Positions 12,801 to 21,957 of a stretch of DNA of 64,000 nucleotides are shown here, one piece after another (the first letter of the stretch is position 1; every line of letters starts with the position of its first letter). The notes under the pieces were generated by a model. The model did not search any database, was not told where the DNA came from, and saw only the letters and a program-made list of their open reading frames with translations. Source of the stretch: Lytechinus pictus (Eukaryota > Echinodermata > Echinoidea > Temnopleuroida > Toxopneustidae); the NCBI RefSeq assembly GCF_037042905.1, contig NC_087252.1:22585701-22649700 (forward strand), read 5' to 3'. Both the position numbers and the translations under genes were made by a program.

Positions 12801-13110
12801 ACTTGTATCTGAAATTTGCAATAGATTACGAGCATTTCCTTGCAATACATCCTTTATTCACGTAAATATATTTATATATATCGTAGAACTATTAAGAACT
12901 TATTGATAGGTGCGTAAATACACAGTGCCAAACCACAGTTTTCTCTCTTCCATAAAATTTAATATTCCTTTTAATATATATCATTATGATTATCATTCAA
13001 AATTTTATTTTAATTTCCGTTCATATGTATAACAAATCCATGTAAATAAAATGCAAAATAACAGATAAACGTTACCAGGGACTTCTCGATTAATTCAACG
13101 TGAGCAAGAA
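9866..13110. other. about 3.2 kb without a supported gene
   Basis: Upstream of the zinc-finger gene. It presumably contains its promoter and 5' non-coding exon, but no core promoter element stands out. At 11025-11100 (minus) a short acidic/Ser-rich frame ends in GGAG|GTAAAT and could be an untranslated or small exon; support is weak. Confidence 0.4.
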
Positions 13111-13169
13111 TGTTGGTAGTGATAATACGGAAGCTTAAAAGTGCAACCCATCAGACAGGCCCATGTCAA

Positions 13170-13390
13170 GGGGTGAGGTTAAATTGCCTATTCGTCCACT
13201 GCCAACACGTCCACTCACCACATGGTCTACCTTCATTTAGTCTAATGCAATTCCGTCCATCAACTTTTCGTCTAACAACCATTTGGTCCAATAACGTTTA
13301 TTTGGTCTAATTATCACTTCGTCTATTATCACCGTTTCGTCTATGATCATTTCGCCTCATAACCAGTTGGTCTACTGCCCATTTTCTTGT
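13170..13390. repeat. 16-bp GTC-motif array, one arm only
   Basis: About a dozen head-to-tail units of roughly 16 bp, each carrying TTGGTCTAAT, TTCGTCTA or a close variant. This copy shows only the forward arm. Two-armed palindromic copies lie at 18029-18325 and 55995-56390. Confidence 0.75.
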
Positions 13391-13419
13391 TCTTGTCATT
13401 CATTCATCTACATCTCTCA

Positions 13420-14123
13420 AACTGGATGTAGACATGATCGAATCTGATTGGAGATTTCGTCATCTCATCACCTCTCAAACGGGATGTAGACATGGTATTA
13501 GATCCACTATCTTGCCGTCTCATCATCTTTTCTAAGTATTGTTTCAGTTTCTATAGAAGCTTAAAGGTGCCACCCAGGTATTCAGATAATCATCTCGTCA
13601 TGCATACTTTTGCGGAGATGATCAGATGACGAGATTTTGGATCTCGTCATGTCTACATCTTGTGAGAGCTATATTCATATGACGATCGAGATGTTTGGAT
13701 CTCGTTATGTCTACATCCCGTGGGAGAGATGATCAGATAGACAAGATCTTAGATCTCGTCATGTCTACATCCCGTGGGAGAGATGATCAGATAGACAAGA
13801 TCTTGGTTCTCGTCATGTCTACATCTTGTGGAAGCTATATTCATATTACGAGATGTTTGGATCTCGTTATGTCTACATCCTGTGGGAGAGATAATCAGAT
13901 GACAAGATCTTGGATCCATTACCATTTTATTATCCGAGCATGCTGGTGGCTTATATATAGCAGTTAAAGAACGCCCAAGATCTCGTCATTTGATCATCTC
14001 TCAAATGGGATGTAGACATGACGAGATCCGAGATCTTGCCATCTCATCATCTTTTCAAGGATTAGATTGTAGTTCGACATGACGAGATGATTAAACATCT
14101 GGGTGGCACTTTTAGGCTTCCAT
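13420..14123. repeat. fold-back element with internal tandem repeats
   Basis: From about 13553 to 14123 the ends are inverted (GAAGCTTAAAGGTGCCACCC against GGGTGGCACTTTTAGGCTTC). Inside are tandem units of about 55 bp containing CTCGTCATGTCTACATC, in one orientation between about 13640 and 13915 and inverted at 13420-13520 and about 13980-14040. The repeated in-frame peptide is a by-product of the tandem repeat. Confidence 0.75.
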
Positions 14124-14194
14124 ACTGTAAATAATGTGCACTATATACAGTCAATAAATAAGAGGGCGTTCCAGAATTATTTTAATTAGTAATA

Positions 14195-15543
14195 CAGTGC
14201 GTATTAAAAAAAACGGGACATTTTTGAAAAGTCTAAAAAAATTTGTTTCAAATCATTATATCTATATTTTGATGTTAATAGATGCTCTGAGATCTTATCT
14301 TTGAAATGCCATTTAAAACAATAAATTTTGTTCATGCTTGAGCGAACACGGAATGTTTTTGTCTGGGGTTAAAAAAGAGGCTTGCGCCAAAATGGCATAA
14401 AATGATAAATATGATGGTTGGACTTTTTGCTAATGAGTAGACTTCTTCTTAACCTTTTCATTATCTTTGCCATAATTTTTGAATTATGCGGTCAAAATTC
14501 ATTTCTAAATCTACTTATTTGCTTGAATCGTTCTGTTGTTCCTTTTAATTGATATGTTTTCTTTTAGCTTTGAATATTCTTTCTTTTCTTTAAGCAAGAA
14601 AATTTTTTTAAACCGAAGTATGGGAGAGCGTGTTTTTTTCTTCAAATCCTTTGATTGTGTGCTACAAAGGTTATATGGTTTCTTTGAACAATGGCATACT
14701 GATGGGTGGGGCTTGGGGTGCCCCCCCCCCATTAAAAAAAATCATGACCAAGAAAAAAGTGGAAAGGAAAATAACAGAAAACATAGAAAGTGAAATATGA
14801 TATCATTTTCTGAATATTATGTCAAAATCACAAAATTTTATATTTTAATAAAGAAAGTGGAAATTTTTGCTTTGGCTTCACAACTGTTTAATACATTACC
14901 CGATCTGCCATATCTTGCTCCTTCAAAATTGACTCAATACACCATTGCCGTTAAAAGACATGAATCCTTTCCTGTTTGTCCTGTCAAGCACATAAACTTG
15001 GTGAAGGATTCAATAACACTTTGAAAATAGGATTCATGTCTTTTATAGGTACCATAACATAATTTGTTTCACATAATAAAAGGATTTGAATAATTACAAA
15101 TTCTCCCAATTAATAATGCAGATCTTCTTACTTGGGTAGACAAAAAGTATTTTCTTCTTACTTATGAAGGAAAATTCAAAGTTAAAAGAATTTTAACTGA
15201 AAAACAAAATAATTCAGGTAAATAAATAAATTTGTAAACGAAATTTGACAGCATAATTAGAAAATTATGGCAAAGACAATGAAAAGATAAAGAGGAAGTC
15301 TGCTGATTAGCCAAAAGTCTAATCATCAAATGTCTCATTTCTGCAATTTTGGCGCAAGCCTTTTTTGAACCCCCAACAAAATTGTCCCGTGGTCGCTCAA
15401 GCATGAACAACATTATTTTTTTTAGTGGTATTTCAAAGATAACATCTCAGAGCATATATATTAACATCAAAATATAGATATAATAATTTGAAACAATTTT
15501 TTTATAGACTTCAAAACGGTCCCGTTTTTTTTTATACGCACTG
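14195..15543. mobile_element. non-autonomous Tc1/mariner-type transposon
   Basis: Begins CAGTGCGTAT and ends ATACGCACTG, directly flanked by TA on both sides (14193-14194 and 15544-15545). The terminal inverted repeats extend about 330-350 bases inward with scattered differences. Element length is 1349 bp. No DDE transposase frame is found inside, so it is a deletion or MITE-type derivative. TA duplication and CAGTG ends fit the Tc1/mariner superfamily. Confidence 0.88.
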
Positions 15544-15616
15544 TATTTCAAACCGCTCATGCCATAGGGCTATCCTGTGCACTGTTTAGGGTTTTAGAGC
15601 GGTCACCAGGAACATC

Positions 15617-15765
15617 GGCCCGTTGCAGAAAGAGTTGCAATCAATCGCAACTCTAAAAATAATGCGCAATTTGATTTTCAACCATTCAACAGAGCGCATT
15701 TGGTACTTGAGGTTGATTTTTTAACTTGCGTTTTAAACGCAACTCTTTCTGCAACGGGCCCCAGT
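15617..15765. mobile_element. short MITE with GGCCCGTTGCAGAAAGAGTT ends
   Basis: About 150-bp palindrome. The right end carries the complement AACTCTTTCTGCAACGGGCC. A related, more diverged copy is at about 27812-27962 in an intron of the SLCO gene. Confidence 0.75.
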
Positions 15766-15881
15766 TCTGTTGGCCTTCATAATAATTCAACGTTAATTAG
15801 ATTGCCTTCGTTAATTTTAGAGGTTGAACTTAATTAATTATGCTTGCTTGGTGGTTTGCTTCTGCATGGTTGTATGACCAG

Positions 15882-16012
15882 GGGCCTGTAACACAAACCT
15901 TAGAAATCATCGTAGAACAGTTTTAATTGACTGATTGCCATGACTACAATGTACAATCAATTGTAAAAACCAAATATACGATCGATCGCTAGTGTTTGTG
16001 TAACTGGGCCCT
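15882..16012. mobile_element. short MITE with GGGCCTGTAACACAAAC ends
   Basis: Left GGGCCTGTAACACAAAC and right GTTTGTGTAACTGGGCCC are inverted copies about 130 bp apart. Non-coding. Confidence 0.65.
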
Positions 16013-16330
16013 AGTATTTGTGAGGGATGATATTTCCAAACTTATATTTGGTATTACTCAGCTTGGTCAAATAGACCTATATTTCAGTTTATATTGAGTG
16101 TAAGAATAATAGGATAGCGAGGCAAATTTATTGATTGGACCGGGTCGGTGCACTTCCCCTGAAAACATTTTGCGTGAGAGTATAGCGAGCCAGCCAAACT
16201 TTGAAGATCGGTTACCATAGCAGCCAGAATGATGCTGAATGCGTTTTGGTGAAAATTGGACAATGTAAGATAACAATATTTATTCTAATGAAAAAAAAAA
16301 AATTCACCAGTAAACGGCACTATCTGCATA

Positions 16331-16586
16331 GGCGGCGGAAGCGAGGGGGACCTTTCCCCCCCTAAATTTTTAGTTGATACCTTTTTTTTTTCTTTTGCTT
16401 GTCAAATTTGGTTCCTCCGTCCCCCCTAAATTCACGTGGGCCCCCCTGAAATGTTTGTGGTCCCCCCCCTAAAATTTAGGTTGATAACCTTTTTTTTTTA
16501 TAGGCTTGTCAAATTTTTTCCCTCTGTCCATCCAAAAATTTCAGGTGGGCCCCCCCCCCCCCTAAATTTTTTGGCTTCCGCCGCCA
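16331..16586. mobile_element. poly-C fold-back element with GGCGGCGGAAGC ends
   Basis: GGCGGCGGAAGC at the left and GCTTCCGCCGCC at the right surround repeated CCCCCCTAAATTTT and TTGTCAAATTT segments. The same internal vocabulary appears at 43554-43813 and 55680-55785. Confidence 0.65.
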
Positions 16587-16726
16587 ATGACTATCTGTAA
16601 CACAGTAATGATTACTTGATAGAGGCCTGATATGAATTTCATATATTTAAAATGATCCGAAATGATTGATGGTCCTTTATTATGTTTAAACTCTAAAAAC
16701 AGAGAGTAAGAAATTACCCAATATTT

Positions 16727-16911
16727 GGTAGAGAGGGAACATGCATGTTTGCTGAGTAATTGTTTCCCTCAATATTGGGCAAAATACATGTTTGAAGGGT
16801 AAATTTTAACGCAACATTGCGTAAAATTTACAAAATTTTTGGAATATTTTTACCAAACAAACATGTATGTTCCCATTCACCCAATATTGGGTAAACTTTT
16901 TTTACAGTGTA
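16727..16911. mobile_element. MITE with ACCCAATATTGGG arms
   Basis: TTACCCAATATTTGG near the left, CCAATATTGGGTAAA near the right, and complementary GGAACATGCATGTTTG/AAACATGTATGTTCC segments. It ends near ACAGTGTAAC, like other CACTG-ended elements in the window. Confidence 0.6.
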
Positions 16912-16998
16912 ACAACGGCCACATTCGCATCGACAAATTCGATTTGAAATTCATAGACATCACAAATTTGCATTATATAATAGATTTGTACTCTTACT

Positions 16999-17313
16999 GG
17001 CCCGTATTCTGAAGTCGGGTTTAACTTAAACTCAGGTTTAAAGTTGTGGTTTAAGTATGGATGGCAAATTGTTACATAAATCACTAACAGTAAAGATATC
17101 ATATTTCAGCTCACTTGGCTCTTAAATCATTCATAATTATCTAGGAAGTATAAATAGATGATTGTCTTCAGCATCGGTGAATTAGGAAAGAGCACAGTAA
17201 ACATAAGAAACGTACAACTTAATAAAAATTTTGATACTTTTGGCTTCCCATACTTAAACCACAACTTTAAACCTGAGTTTAATTTAAACCCGACTTCAGA
17301 ATACGGGCCCCTG
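16999..17313. mobile_element. MITE with GGCCCGTATTCTGAAGTC ends, copy 1
   Basis: About 315-bp palindrome with arms GGCCCGTATTCTGAAGTC and its complement, plus inner complementary TTTAAAGTTGTGGTTTAAG segments. Copies 2 and 3 lie at 53158-53470 and 54624-54937. The three are close in length and ends, so they form one family. Confidence 0.8.
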
Positions 17314-17321
17314 TAATCAGG

Positions 17322-17634
17322 AATCCCACAGAAAATTGAAAACAGAATTCCATGACTTATCCATGACTAAATTGCTCCTTTCCGTGATTTCCCGGGAGTT
17401 ATGTAGCATTTGGGATGTCACAAAATTGGAAAAAATTGAAATCATGAACACCAATTATAATAGCAGAGTATGAGAGTTGCGAGACACGAAAAACTGGAAA
17501 GCTGCCATAGCCAAGAGGTAAATGCAATTCCATGACTTGTCCATGACTTTTCACAAATTTTTCCAAATTCCCTGACTTTTCCCTGCCTTTTCATGACTAC
17601 AAATTTTCAAGGATTTTCCATGACTGTGGGAACC
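17322..17634. mobile_element. fold-back with GGGTTCCCACAGTCATGG-type ends
   Basis: Left arm AATCCCACAGAAAATTGAAAA and right arm TTTTCCATGACTGTGGGAAC are inverted; repeated TCCATGACTT words lie inside. Arms are diverged, so boundaries are approximate. Confidence 0.5.
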
Positions 17635-18028
17635 CTGTGTAATGTTGGATTAACTCCAATAATTCAAACTGAGAGCGGAGCAAGTACATTACCATGATTA
17701 CCTTTGTAAATATCATGGAAGTCGAGAGTCGAAACAAATTACACCACAAAGTACTGTATCAGTAGTAAAGTCTACATTCTTATATTTCATGCATATAGTC
17801 AATCATTATAATTTAATACAATAAAATATATGTAATACTTGTTTAGATTATTACAAAAATAGTATTTGAATTATTTACATATTACTAAATTCAGTACAAC
17901 GATTCCAATCGTATAAAATTATAATTGTTTATAAAAATCTTTGAAAAAACCCCAATATGGTTACATTCTGTACACAATAAAAACTAAAACACTATAAGAT
18001 TAAAATGGTTACGTACAATATTGCTATA

Positions 18029-18325
18029 GTAACCATTTGGTCCAATCATCACTTCGTCTAATCACCAGTTCGTCTATGACCATGTCGTCTCATAACTAGT
18101 TGGTCTAATGTCCATTTTCATTCATTTCGCCCTATTAACAGTCAGTCCAATTAGACCAAAATAATGATGGACTATAGATGGCTATTGGACCAACTGATTA
18201 TTTGACGAAATGGTGAGCGGACGAAATGGCAATTAGACCATGTGGCTAGTAGACGAACTGATGATAGACCAAATGATAGTAGACGAGTTGATAAATGGAC
18301 GAATTGGCATTAGAGCAATTGACCT
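18029..18325. repeat. palindromic 16-bp GTC-motif array, two arms
   Basis: The left arm has regularly spaced TTGGTC/TTCGTC units about 16 bp apart. The right arm has the complement (GACCAA/GACGAA) at similar spacing. A short non-repetitive spacer lies near 18120-18170. No coding frame. Confidence 0.8.
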
Positions 18326-19080
18326 TAAACCCATAATACTATTCGTAAAGAAGAACTCAACTTAAAATATCATAACGTATTAACGTTATCATTTTACATC
18401 ACATTTTGATATTTTTCTTTATCTTTGTAAAACCCCGGGTAAAACCTTTTTTCGATTTCTCTATTATTTTGTATAAATTAGGTTTTTGAGTGTACATGGG
18501 CTTAAATCAATAAGAAATGATCCCATGTATTTCTGCCCAACATACCAAAGTCATGTAAGTCGGTTACCTGTATTATATGTGTTTCTCAAATGCTTTCTAC
18601 TATAGATGACGTATAATATGCTACATAATGTTTGCAAAGTTGAATGGAGTTAAACTGTTATTGCGTACTGATTTAACCTTTTTGTGTGTAGTTACTTTAG
18701 GTAGTCTTCATGTCAAACAATGTAAAAGCATTTTAATTCAGCATTTTGCTGCAAGAAATGTTTTGATGAATCAATAAAGACCGTTATTATTATTACATAC
18801 CTATACATCAATCTATTAATATCCTTATTAAAATTTGAACATCAAACAAATATTAGTTGACATTAAAATGCGAGAGAGGCATTAATTATTTACAGGTGTA
18901 CTAATGCACGATGTATTTACGAGTATAAACAGATAAAAAGAATAAGGTATCAAATTGGAACCTTCAACCTGGAATGGGAAGCAAGGATAAGGGTTGAGGG
19001 AACGAAATATTTAAAAAGGCAAAATATGCAGAAAGGATAATAAAATACAAAAAGCTATCTAAATCATGATTTACATATAC
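18326..19080. other. no gene seen
   Basis: AT-rich sequence with an AATAAAG-containing end near 18773 followed by (TTA)n, resembling the 3' tail of a retroposon. Nothing codes. Confidence 0.4.
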
Positions 19081-19084
19081 CGAG

Positions 19085-19930
19085 TGAGTCAAAACAAATT
19101 TTACGCCTCACAAATCCCCAATTTAAGGAAAAATATATCATGAAGACATAATCATTATAAATGGCCTGAAAGAGTATATTCTCCCAGATGATTTGATACC
19201 ATAATGTATTAACGCTTGGATGATCAGGAGCAGTAGCGTACGCAGATGGGGGGGGGGGTTACAGCTGTTCAACCCCGCCCCCTTCAATTTTTTTATACCC
19301 AACCCCCCTAAAATTTTGTAGACCTTTTCATCATCATCATCATCATCATCATCATCTGCTGTAATCTCCAAAGGGCTCTGAAGCCTATCTAATTGTCAAC
19401 ATTATTAAGCTTGAACCCCCCCCCCCCTTCAAAAATCCTGCGTATGCTACGGATCAGGAGATATTCTTTGCAGTGATGTATATTTTGATTTGAGCCAAAT
19501 TAAGGCATGACTGCAATGAATGAATCCAGAGGTCAATTGTGTCAAATCCTACAAGGGTTGCATTAAAATGCATTTCAAAACACTTTTTCAGTAATTTACA
19601 TTATAATTGATTTGAAAAAACTTGAAAAGGGATTTGCAAAGATGTTTACTAACTCATGTATGATTGTGACATCATTGGCATCTGGGATTCATTCATTGCA
19701 GCCATGCCTGACTTCGGCGCAAATCGAAATCTACATCACGGTAAAGAATATATACCTCCTGATTATCCAAACGTGAAGACATACCACATAAATATGGTAT
19801 CAAATTATTTGGGAGAAGATACTCTTTTCATCTATTCATAATGATTATGCTTTAATGACATATTTTTATTGGGGATTTGGGAGGTGTCACGTTTTGTTTA
19901 CTCACACGGTAGTTATTTAAAATAAGATAT
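19085..19930. mobile_element. long fold-back element, copy 1, carrying a nested insertion
   Basis: Left arm (ACAAATCCCCAATTTAAGG, TGGCCTGAAAGAG, TTTGATACCATA) is mirrored in the right arm (TATGGTATCAAATTATTTGG, TTGGGGATTTGGG). A second copy is at 45058-46012. The arm is interrupted at 19231-19451 by another element. Confidence 0.7.
19231..19451. mobile_element. poly-G/poly-C fold-back with 9-bp target duplication
   Basis: Ends CAGTAGCGTACGCAG and CTGCGTATGCTACG are inverted. The flanks repeat GATCAGGAG exactly (19222-19230 and 19452-19460). The paralogous fold-back at 45 kb shows the uninterrupted site (GGATGATCAGAAGG), so this is an insertion. A short (ATC)n tract lies inside. Confidence 0.8.
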
Positions 19931-20450
19931 ACCTGAGAGCACCATTTCTTCTTTCAGCCTGTTAGTACAATAAGAAGACCAAAAATGATGTAAAATCCCA
20001 CTGCTAGAAGGCACGTGACCCCATTGGGTGAGGGTTAACTATTTCCCCACTTCAACCCTATTATAAGAATGTCCCCATCAATATGCAATGAGCGAGCTGA
20101 GTATGCCATCTCCTATGATATTATATTCATTAAAGTTTTGTTCCCCAACATTACCAAGGAATACAGATACATGATTGACTACTGATTTAATGTCTAGTAC
20201 AATCAATTATTTAACACATTTCCTTATAAGGGAGACCTGTTATATACACACATAAATAAAAATATGACATAATCATGACTTCGTGCAGTAACGTAAGAAA
20301 AGCGAAAGAGGGGATATGTCATTATCAGCTCGTTATAGAAATTGTACATTTTGTTAACAAGTCTCAATGACATGGAACCCTTTACGTTAACTGTGAGTTA
20401 ACTGCGAATTACTTGTTAAAACAGTTTTCTGGAGCAGCCCACACTGTTAA

Positions 20451-20663
20451 AAATATTTTAAACAACGCTGTTTATTATGTGAATCGCACAGTAGTTGTTT
20501 TAACATTTAAAATCTTAAAAAACAAGGTTTAAATTCAAATATTTCATTATCAATAATTCAAGCATGGTTGTTTAAGATTTTAAACACTTGTTTAAAATGT
20601 TCAAACAACTACCGTGCGATTCACATAGTAAACAGCGTTGTTTAAATTATTTCAACAGTGTGC
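20451..20663. mobile_element. MITE with CACTGTTAAAAAT ends
   Basis: About 213 bp. CACTGTTAAAAATATTTTAA is mirrored by TTTAAATTATTTCAACAGTG, with inner inverted AACAACGCTGTTTA arms. A relative lies at 40571-40792. Confidence 0.75.
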
Positions 20664-20947
20664 AGCTCGGGTGGCTTTTCGTTAAACTTTTCGTAGGTTA
20701 CATTACGCATTATTTTACACACGATTAGTGACCAGCCATGAAATCAAATTTGAGTGAGATCAAATTTGAGTGAACTCACATCAAGTTTAGGAGAATTCGT
20801 CCTACTCAAATGTCTGAAGAGTCCATGCCAAAAAGCTTTAATATGTCCGTTTTAAGGATATTTTACGATTTTGCGGTACCAAACACTATTCAAAGATCAT
20901 TTTTGTTAATTGATGGGGATCGTATTGATTGGGAATCATGATGACGT

Positions 20948-21679
20948 TTAATAAAGCTGTTCGTAAGTTAAGAATGACTTTTAGAACGACTGGTGATCAT
21001 TTCTTGTGTTAATTGATATTTACCGTTAAATGTTAATTGGTGATTATTTAGCACGTAAGAAAGGATCACCAGTCGTTCTCAAAGTCGCTCTTGCAGAACA
21101 AGTCCACCCCAACGAAAAGTTGGTTTGCATAAAAAGAGAAAAGTCCAACGAGCAAAATACTTAAAATTTCATCAAAATCGCATGTAAAATAAGAAAGTTA
21201 TTATATTTTAAAGTTTCGCTTAATTTCACAAAACAGTTATATGCACATCCTGGTCAGAATGTTAATGAGGAAACTGACGTCAACCGCTCACTATTTCTTT
21301 TGTATTTCATTAAATGAAATGTGAAATATTCTAATATTTCTCCTCATTGTCAAGTGAAACAAAGATTAATTCCTCGCTGAACACCTGGAATTAGCATTAT
21401 TCTGATACTATATGGTCAGTCAAGTTGGCCCTGTCAAATCTGTAAAAAGTTAAATATTGTATAAATCATTCAAATAAACAAAAACAAAAGAAATATCGAG
21501 GGACATCATCGACTGTCTCATTTGCATATCACTGAGTTGTGCGTATTAACTGTTTTGTGGAAAATAAGCGAAACTTTAAAGTGTCAAAGCTTTCTTATTT
21601 ACATCCGATTTTATTCAAATCAACATTTTCTGGGGTGGACTTGACCCTTAACTTACGAACAGCTTTATGAAACGGCCCC
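20948..21679. mobile_element. MITE split by a nested TTAA fold-back
   Basis: The outer arms ATAAAGCTGTTCGTAAGTTA and AACTTACGAACAGCTTTAT are inverted. Between them 21091-21651 is a subfamily-A TTAA fold-back. The right junction retains TTAA; the left junction reads TTGC, probably a mutated TTAA. The order of events is therefore visible: MITE first, fold-back second. Confidence 0.65.
21091..21651. mobile_element. TTAA fold-back, subfamily A, nested copy
   Basis: Arms ACAAGTCCACCCCAACGAAA and GGGGTGGACTTGACCC are inverted and share AAGAAAGTTAT with the copies at 2574, 36508 and 37820. It lies downstream of the SLCO terminal exon. Confidence 0.7.
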
Positions 21680-21873
21680 GTTTTCGCACACAAGGTCAGG
21701 TCACCGTACTAGTCGTCTTTTATAAATATATAGTGAGATGTCACGAACAACCTTTGATAAATGAATTATGTATTTTGTCCAGGCGCATATAGCATCCTTT
21801 CAATCGTGCGTGATGGGAGTTAATTGGTAATCCTACTGTGTTAGCTTGATGACTACTACAGTAATGGTGAAAT

Positions 21874-21957
21874 TCACGAGGTTCCATCCGAGTCCACAAT
21901 AGCCATCCGTTCTTTCTCCAAATTGTCGTAGCGACCGTCGTTTTTTACCTTTTTGTT
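21874..21957 (-). CDS. SLCO: SLCO exon 10 (residues 741-767, stop)
   Basis: Acceptor pyrimidine-rich, ending CCTTTTTAG at 21958. Phase 0 follows exon 9 exactly. Encodes a short polar cytoplasmic tail rich in charged residues with RYDNLEKE, and TGA at 21876-21874. Its polyadenylation site is not clear; nested repeats lie downstream. Confidence 0.8.
   Translation of the reverse strand, partial: NKKVKNDGRYDNLEKERMAIVDSDGTS

Noticed and set aside
13640-13915. Regular repeats that could suggest a CRISPR array or repeat protein
   Set aside because: The units are adjacent with no unique spacers, are partly inverted, and sit in a eukaryotic fold-back element.
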